Shown in pieces: positions 59,890 to 64,000 of a stretch of 64,000 nucleotides of DNA. Position 1 is the stretch's first letter. Each line of letters starts with the position of its first letter. The translations under genes and the position numbers were made by a program. Source of the DNA: Rhodococcus sp. SMB37 (lineage in GTDB: Bacteria; Actinomycetota; Actinomycetes; Mycobacteriales; Mycobacteriaceae); assembly GCF_004345605.1 (NCBI RefSeq), contig NZ_SLVY01000016.1:117090-181089 (forward strand), read 5' to 3'. Under the pieces are notes generated by a model. The model did not search any database. It saw only the letters and a program-made list of their open reading frames with translations, and was not told the DNA's origin.

Positions 59890-60000
59890 GTACGCATGTG
59901 CCGAGGTGCAGGGAATCCGGTGAGAATCCGGGACGGTCGCGCCACTGTGGACCTGAGATCGCAGATCTCCGGAAGTCAGAAAACTCCCACGGCACGTGGC
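59890..60000 (+). promoter_or_regulatory. Cobalamin riboswitch of the cbtBA-cobQK operon
   Basis: Canonical elements occur in order: GAGGTGCAGGGAATCCGGTG, GAATCCGGGACGGTCGCGCC, ACTGTGGACCTG and GGAAGTCAGAA. The pairing of CATGTGCC (59895-59902) with GGCACGTG (59991-59998) could close the structure. It lies 36 bases before cbtB. Confidence 0.93.
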
Positions 60001-60035
60001 CTTTCGGATGGGACGCGTAATCCCAGGAGGTTGTC

Positions 60036-60230
60036 ATGGCGGTAGTCCATACACCCGACGACTCACTCGGCTCGGCCGCGCTCGCCGTAGCGGTGGCTGC
60101 AACGGTGATCCTCGCCTTCGTCGTGCTCTATCTGGTCGGATTCGATCAGGGAGCGATATCTCGCACCGGCATGTTCATGCACGAACTGATGCACGACGGT
60201 CGACATCTGCTGGGCCTCCCGTGTCACTGA
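60036..60230 (+). CDS. cbtB: Cobalt transporter subunit CbtB
   Basis: ATG at 60036 follows AGGAGG. The 64-residue protein has one membrane helix (AALAVAVAATVILAFVVLYL) and the metal-binding end HELMHDGRHLLGLPCH that defines CbtB. It works with CbtA in cobalt uptake. Its stop overlaps the cbtA start by ten bases. Confidence 0.93.
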   Translation: MAVVHTPDDSLGSAALAVAVAATVILAFVVLYLVGFDQGAISRTGMFMHELMHDGRHLLGLPCH

Positions 60231-61027
60231 GCGAAACCCGGCCGACGTCGCCGGGTGGGCAAGCCAACTTGTCCGGAAGTTTCGTCCAATTGTTGCTGCG
60301 TGGCCTCCTCGCCGGTCTGCTCGCCGGTCTGTTGGCCGGTGCGGTGGCGTTCGTCGTCGGGGAACCCCACATCGACTCCGCCATCGCGATCGAAGAGGCC
60401 GCAGCCGAAGCGACCGATCATGATCACGGTGCTGCAGCGGGCGTCGAAGCACACAGCCACGGCGACGATGCCGAGGTGAGCCGGACCGGCCAGAAGGCCG
60501 GCCTGTTCCTCGCGACCAGCCTTGCCGGTCTTGCTCTCGGTGCGCTGTACGCCGCGGTGCTCCACTTCGCGCGTCGCTACACCGATTTGCCTGGCTGGAA
60601 GCTGGCATTGACCGGTGCCGGTGCGGCGTGGCTGGCGATCGACGCGGTTCCGTTCTTCAAGTACCCGGCGAACCCGCCGGCGGTCGGCGATCCCGACACC
60701 ATCAACGAACGCACTCTGTGGTGGTTCGCCGCCGTCGTGCTCGGTTTGGTCGCCATCGCGGTGGCGGTCGCGGTCGCGAAGACCCTTGCGAACCAGGATC
60801 TGCACACCGTCCGCATCGTCGGACCGCTGATCGCGTTCCTCGTCGTGGTAGGCCTGGGCTATCTCGTCATGCCGACCATCGACGAAGTGAGTGACGATTT
60901 CCCGGCAAGCCTGCTGTGGCAGTTCCGTGTCGCCTCGTTCACCGTTCAGGTCACCCTGTGGGCGGCGCTCGGATTCATCTTCGCGCTTCTCACCGAACGT
61001 GCGGCGCGCGTTCGGGCCGTAGCCTGA
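60221..61027 (+). CDS. cbtA: Cobalt transporter subunit CbtA
   Basis: GTG at 60221 overlaps cbtB. The 268-residue product has about five or six membrane helices, an inserted His-rich loop near residues 60-80 (TDHDHGAAAGVEAHSHGDD) that could bind cobalt, and the CbtA blocks GLFLATSLAGLALGALY and FKYPANPPAVGDPDTI. Expression should fall when B12 is plentiful, through the riboswitch. Confidence 0.92.
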   Translation: MSLSETRPTSPGGQANLSGSFVQLLLRGLLAGLLAGLLAGAVAFVVGEPHIDSAIAIEEAAAEATDHDHGAAAGVEAHSHGDDAEVSRTGQKAGLFLATSLAGLALGALYAAVLHFARRYTDLPGWKLALTGAGAAWLAIDAVPFFKYPANPPAVGDPDTINERTLWWFAAVVLGLVAIAVAVAVAKTLANQDLHTVRIVGPLIAFLVVVGLGYLVMPTIDEVSDDFPASLLWQFRVASFTVQVTLWAALGFIFALLTERAARVRAVA

Positions 61028-61031
61028 CGAC

Positions 61032-62525
61032 GTGGGCGAAGGCATTCTCGTTGCCGGAACGACCTCGGACGCAGGAAAGTCCGTGGTCGTCACCGGTATC
61101 TGCAGAGCACTGTCGCGACGTGGTCTGACGGTCGCGCCGTTCAAGGCGCAGAACATGTCGAACAATTCGATGGTCGCAGTCGATGCCGCGACCGGTGACG
61201 GGGTGGAGATCGGGCGCGCCCAGTGGATCCAGTCCGTCGCCGCGCGTGCCGTACCGGAATCCGCGATGAATCCGGTGCTGCTCAAGCCGGGCAGTGACCG
61301 GCGCAGCCACGTCGTCGTGCGCGGTCGTCCTGCCGGAACTCTCGAGGCCGGTGAGTTCGCGGGTGGGCGGAAGCACCTCGCGGAGGCGGCGTTCGCCGCA
61401 TTCGACGACTTGCGCAGCCGTTTCGACGTCGTGGTGTGCGAAGGTGCGGGAAGTGCCGCCGAGATCAACCTGCGCGCACACGATTACGTCAACATGGGCC
61501 TCGCGCAGCACGGGGGACTGCCCGCGATCGTCGTGGGCGACATCGACCGCGGCGGCGTATTCGCGTCGATGTACGGCACGCTTGCCCTGCTCGATGCCGC
61601 CGATCAGCAGTTGATCCGCGGGTTCGTGATCAACAAGTTCCGCGGCGATGTGGGTTTGCTGAAACCGGGCCTCGATTCGCTGTACGAACTCACCGGACGC
61701 CCCGTTCTCGGCGTTCTGCCGTGGCAACGCGACCTGTGGCTCGATTCCGAGGACTCGCTCGCCCTCACCTCGCGACCCGCACACGGCGCCGACGGTGCCC
61801 TCACCATCGCGGTGGTGATGGTGCCCCGTGTCAGCAACTTCACCGACGTCGACGCGCTCTGCCTCGAACCCGATGTGCGGGTCCGTTTCGTCGACGATCC
61901 GCGGGCTCTTGCGGATGCCGACATCGTGATCCTGCCGGGCACCCGAGCCACCCTCGCCGACCTCGAGTGGCTGCGGTCGCGCGGCCTCGACGGCGCCATC
62001 GTCGATCACGCCCGTGCGGGTGGCGCAGTGTTGGGGATCTGCGGCGGATTCCAGATGCTCGGACGCGAGATCACCGACCCCCACGGAGTCGAGGGACACC
62101 CCGGCGCGTCGGCGCGGGGACTCGGGCTGCTCGACGTCCGAACGGAATTCGGGCCGGACAAAGTACTGCGGCTGCCTTCGGGCACCGCGCTGGGTGCGCC
62201 TGCATCCGGCTACGAGATCCATCACGGGAGAGTGGAAGTCAGCGACGCCGACGAGTTTCTCGGTGGAGCGCGCAGCGGCAACGTGTTCGGGACGATGTGG
62301 CACGGCAGCCTCGAAGGAGACCGACTGCGGGTCGCGTGGTTGCGCGAGGTCGCAGCGGCGGCGGGGCGTGAGATCCGCACGGGAACGGTGAGCTTCGCGT
62401 CGGCGCGTGACGAACGGATCGAACTCCTCGCCGACATGATCGACGAGCATCTCGACGTCGATGCACTGCTTTCGATGCTGACGGACGCGACGGTGTTGCC
62501 GACCCTGTCAGGAGCGCTGCGATGA
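61032..62525 (+). CDS. cobQ: Cobyric acid synthase
   Basis: GTG at 61032, four bases after cbtA. The 497 residues have the ATP loop GTTSDAGKSVVVTG and KAQNMSNNSMV at the start, VVCEGAGSAAEINL and VGDIDRGGVFAS, and a C-terminal glutamine amidotransferase domain with the Cys in AVLGICGGFQMLG and the late His. It amidates four side chains of adenosylcobyrinic diamide in cobalamin synthesis. Its stop overlaps cobK. Confidence 0.96.
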   Translation: MGEGILVAGTTSDAGKSVVVTGICRALSRRGLTVAPFKAQNMSNNSMVAVDAATGDGVEIGRAQWIQSVAARAVPESAMNPVLLKPGSDRRSHVVVRGRPAGTLEAGEFAGGRKHLAEAAFAAFDDLRSRFDVVVCEGAGSAAEINLRAHDYVNMGLAQHGGLPAIVVGDIDRGGVFASMYGTLALLDAADQQLIRGFVINKFRGDVGLLKPGLDSLYELTGRPVLGVLPWQRDLWLDSEDSLALTSRPAHGADGALTIAVVMVPRVSNFTDVDALCLEPDVRVRFVDDPRALADADIVILPGTRATLADLEWLRSRGLDGAIVDHARAGGAVLGICGGFQMLGREITDPHGVEGHPGASARGLGLLDVRTEFGPDKVLRLPSGTALGAPASGYEIHHGRVEVSDADEFLGGARSGNVFGTMWHGSLEGDRLRVAWLREVAAAAGREIRTGTVSFASARDERIELLADMIDEHLDVDALLSMLTDATVLPTLSGALR

Positions 62526-63262
62526 CCGTGCTCATCCTCGGGGGCACCGGGGAAGCGCGGGCGCTCGCAGGAGCCCTGCACGACCAGGGAGTGGATCTCG
62601 TGTCGTCGCTCGCCGGCCGTGTCCGGAATCCGCGACTGCCGGTGGGACCGGTCCGTATCGGAGGTTTCGGAGGTGTCGACGGGCTCGCGAACTATCTGCG
62701 CGACAACGGCATCGATGCGGTCGTGGACGCGACGCACCCGTTTGCCGCGGGAATCAGCGCCAACGCGGCAGCAGCCTGTGCGCATCGACATGTTCCACTC
62801 CTGCGGTTGCAACGCCCCGGGTGGACGGACGACGGCCCATGGATCTGGGTTGACGGCCACGACGCCGCTGCTACGGAAGCCGCGACCGGCGAGGGCATCT
62901 TTCTCAGTACGGGACGTCAGACGCTGGGCCGTTTCGTCGGTCCGCTCGGTGGACATCGGGTGACGGTGCGGGTGGTCGAGCCGCTCGACCATGAGGTTCC
63001 GGCGTCCTGGACGGTGGTGCAGGCCCGTGGCCCGTACACCGTCGAAGGGGAGCGCAAGCTGATGCGGGACAACGGGGTCGACACCCTCGTCACAAAGGAT
63101 TCGGGTGGGGAACTCACCCGGGCGAAGCTCGCTGCCGCCGGTGAACTCGGGGTGCGGGTCATCGTGGTGCGCCGCCCCGCAGCACCGGCCGGGGTCGCTT
63201 CGGTGGCGTCGGTCGCCGATGCCGTCGACTGGGCGCTCAGATCTGCGGCCCCTCCGATCTGA
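62522..63262 (+). CDS. cobK: Precorrin-6A (cobalt-precorrin-6A) reductase
   Basis: ATG at 62522 overlaps the cobQ stop (ATGA). The 246-residue product begins with VLILGGTGEARALA (NADPH binding), contains VDATHPFAAGISANA and ends with LVTKDSGGELT and a Rossmann-like C-terminus. It reduces the corrin ring. Its 3' end overlaps the convergent gene by 26 bases. Confidence 0.95.
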   Translation: MTVLILGGTGEARALAGALHDQGVDLVSSLAGRVRNPRLPVGPVRIGGFGGVDGLANYLRDNGIDAVVDATHPFAAGISANAAAACAHRHVPLLRLQRPGWTDDGPWIWVDGHDAAATEAATGEGIFLSTGRQTLGRFVGPLGGHRVTVRVVEPLDHEVPASWTVVQARGPYTVEGERKLMRDNGVDTLVTKDSGGELTRAKLAAAGELGVRVIVVRRPAAPAGVASVASVADAVDWALRSAAPPI

Positions 63263-63791
63263 GGTCGTCGACCTTCTTCATAGCCTCTCGCAGTTCGGTA
63301 AGCCATTCGTCGGTGTGTTGTCCGGCGAGTCGAACCGTCCACTTGAGCGCGTCGGAGCGTGATCGAGCTACCCCGGCGTCGACGAGAGTGTCGAGGACCT
63401 TGCGCTCGGGTTGACGCAGTCGCGTCATGACAGGCACCGCGAGATGGGTGAACAGGACGTCACGGCCGCCGAGCGTGACACCCCACGCGACCTTGCGACC
63501 GTAGCGGGCCTCGGCTTCGTCGGCGATGCGCATCCGTTCGGGGCGGGTGCTTTCCCGGAACCGGGAGATGCGTCCTTCGACGGCTGCGTCGGAGGCGTCG
63601 TCGGGTGCGGGAAGTTCGCCGGTCACGATGATTTCTTCGCGGTCGACCTCCACCGTGGCAGGCCCGGTGAACCAGTCGTCGGGTAGGCGACCGGAGAACC
63701 ATTCCTCGGCATCGCCGGCATCGGGCACGTCTGCCTGTTGCCAGCCCCCGGGGCGGCCGAAGCCATGTGAGTGTATGCGTGGATTTCGCAT
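63237..63791 (-). CDS. Uncharacterised protein with ribbon-helix-helix-like C-terminus
   Basis: ATG at 63791 sits behind GGAGGA. The 184-residue protein has an acidic N-terminal half (EVDREEIIVTGELPAP), a middle segment RMRIADEAEARYGRKVAWGV and a C-terminal stretch VLDTLVDAGVARSRSDALKW that resembles the second half of CopG/MetJ-type ribbon-helix-helix domains. A perfect palindrome lies 42 bases upstream. I know no function. It may be an autoregulated DNA-binding protein or a component of a toxin-antitoxin-type pair; no partner is visible. Confidence 0.75.
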   Translation of the reverse strand: MRNPRIHSHGFGRPGGWQQADVPDAGDAEEWFSGRLPDDWFTGPATVEVDREEIIVTGELPAPDDASDAAVEGRISRFRESTRPERMRIADEAEARYGRKVAWGVTLGGRDVLFTHLAVPVMTRLRQPERKVLDTLVDAGVARSRSDALKWTVRLAGQHTDEWLTELREAMKKVDDLRSEGPQI

Positions 63792-63816
63792 GATCGTCCT
63801 CCTCGGACGCATTCAC

Positions 63817-63853
63817 GTGCATTTTTGCACTGATTACAGTGTTGCACTGTAAT
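63817..63853 (-). promoter_or_regulatory. Palindromic operator upstream of the RHH-like gene
   Basis: ATTACAGTG-N3-CACTGTAAT (63833-63853) is a perfect nine-base dyad. A smaller dyad GTGCA-TTTT-TGCAC (63817-63830) follows towards the gene. Both lie in the leader of the gene at 63791 and could bind its own product. Confidence 0.6.
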
Positions 63854-63931
63854 GGGATCGGCGCCACGTTGCTGGTCGAGTGTGCAGTTCTCCACATAAC
63901 GACCTGCTTGGATTCAGAAGGCCAATGCAAC

Positions 63932-63950
63932 ACCCCTGGATGAAGGGGTG
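63932..63950 (+). promoter_or_regulatory. Hairpin covering a ribosome binding site
   Basis: CACCCCT pairs with AGGGGTG across a five-base loop. The right arm contains AAGGGG, which would serve the GTG at 63956. Translation could be limited by this fold. Confidence 0.35.
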
Positions 63951-63955
63951 CAGTC

Positions 63956-64000
63956 GTGGCGAGAAGGATTCCGTGGGAGACACGGGCAGCCGCGTACCGA
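63956..64000 (+). CDS. Start of a possible gene cut by the window end
   Basis: A GTG at 63956, seven bases after AAGGGG, opens a frame reading MARRIPWETRAAAYR to the last base of the window. Fifteen codons are too few to identify a family. Confidence 0.35.
   Translation, partial: MARRIPWETRAAAYR

Overview
The window is high-GC DNA from a mycolic-acid-containing actinobacterium, most likely a Rhodococcus or close relative. The evidence is an antigen-85-like mycolyltransferase, dnaK-grpE-dnaJ-hspR and clpB each carrying an HspR (HAIR) box, a KstR-type box beside steroid genes, and a gene order (Fe-S reductase, dnaK operon, clpB/type II flavohaemoglobin, pyrE, SpoU methylase, GH76, DedA, class II aldolase, DUF3151) that recalls, from memory, the Rv0338c-Rv0385 part of Mycobacterium tuberculosis. 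No rRNA, tRNA, CRISPR array, insertion sequence or prophage was seen.

Layout. 1-8.2 kb: the 3' end of a nonribosomal peptide synthetase (A-PCP-C-A-PCP-TE), a secreted mycolyltransferase-like esterase, a secreted lipase, and an AbiEi/DUF559-type protein. 8.2-17.4 kb: a large membrane Fe-S oxidoreductase with a repeated C-terminal tail, secreted proteins, two tandem secreted chymotrypsin-like proteases, and a membrane-anchored Hsp70-like protein. 17.5-23.2 kb: a MerR/TipA-type regulator, a decayed copy of the AbiEi/DUF559 gene, and the dnaK-grpE-dnaJ-hspR operon. 23.3-33.1 kb: steroid catabolism genes (two KstD-like dehydrogenases, a ketosteroid isomerase, a BaiE/SnoaL-like dehydratase candidate, an HsaB-like flavin reductase, a luciferase-like monooxygenase, an oxidoreductase and an acyl-CoA ligase), with an exact match to the KstR consensus at 31362-31375. 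33.2-37.6 kb: a possible 26-residue peptide gene, a flavohaemoglobin, a lipoprotein SurE and a type II flavohaemoglobin-like fusion.

37.7-54.3 kb is mostly conserved chromosome: clpB, membrane proteins, a LemA-like protein, pyrE, galT-galK, a YhhN protein, an rRNA methylase, a GH76 glycosidase, a DedA protein, fructose-bisphosphate aldolase and a FUSC-type exporter. 54.4-63.3 kb is a corrinoid/cobalt block. A cobalamin riboswitch on the minus strand precedes a BtuF-BtuC-BtuD-like importer and an FhuF-like 2Fe-2S protein. A second riboswitch on the plus strand precedes cbtB-cbtA, cobQ and cobK. A CDF metal exporter and a histidine-phosphatase-like gene sit between them. The window closes with an uncharacterised protein that has a ribbon-helix-helix-like C-terminus and a perfect palindrome upstream.

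Together these genes suggest a soil actinobacterium with steroid degradation under KstR, heat-shock control by HspR, and corrinoid uptake and synthesis controlled by vitamin B12. The most novel-looking material is the isomerase/BaiE-like/KstD operon, the two tiny amphipathic reading frames, the Hsp70-like surface protein, and the FhuF-like protein in a B12 operon.
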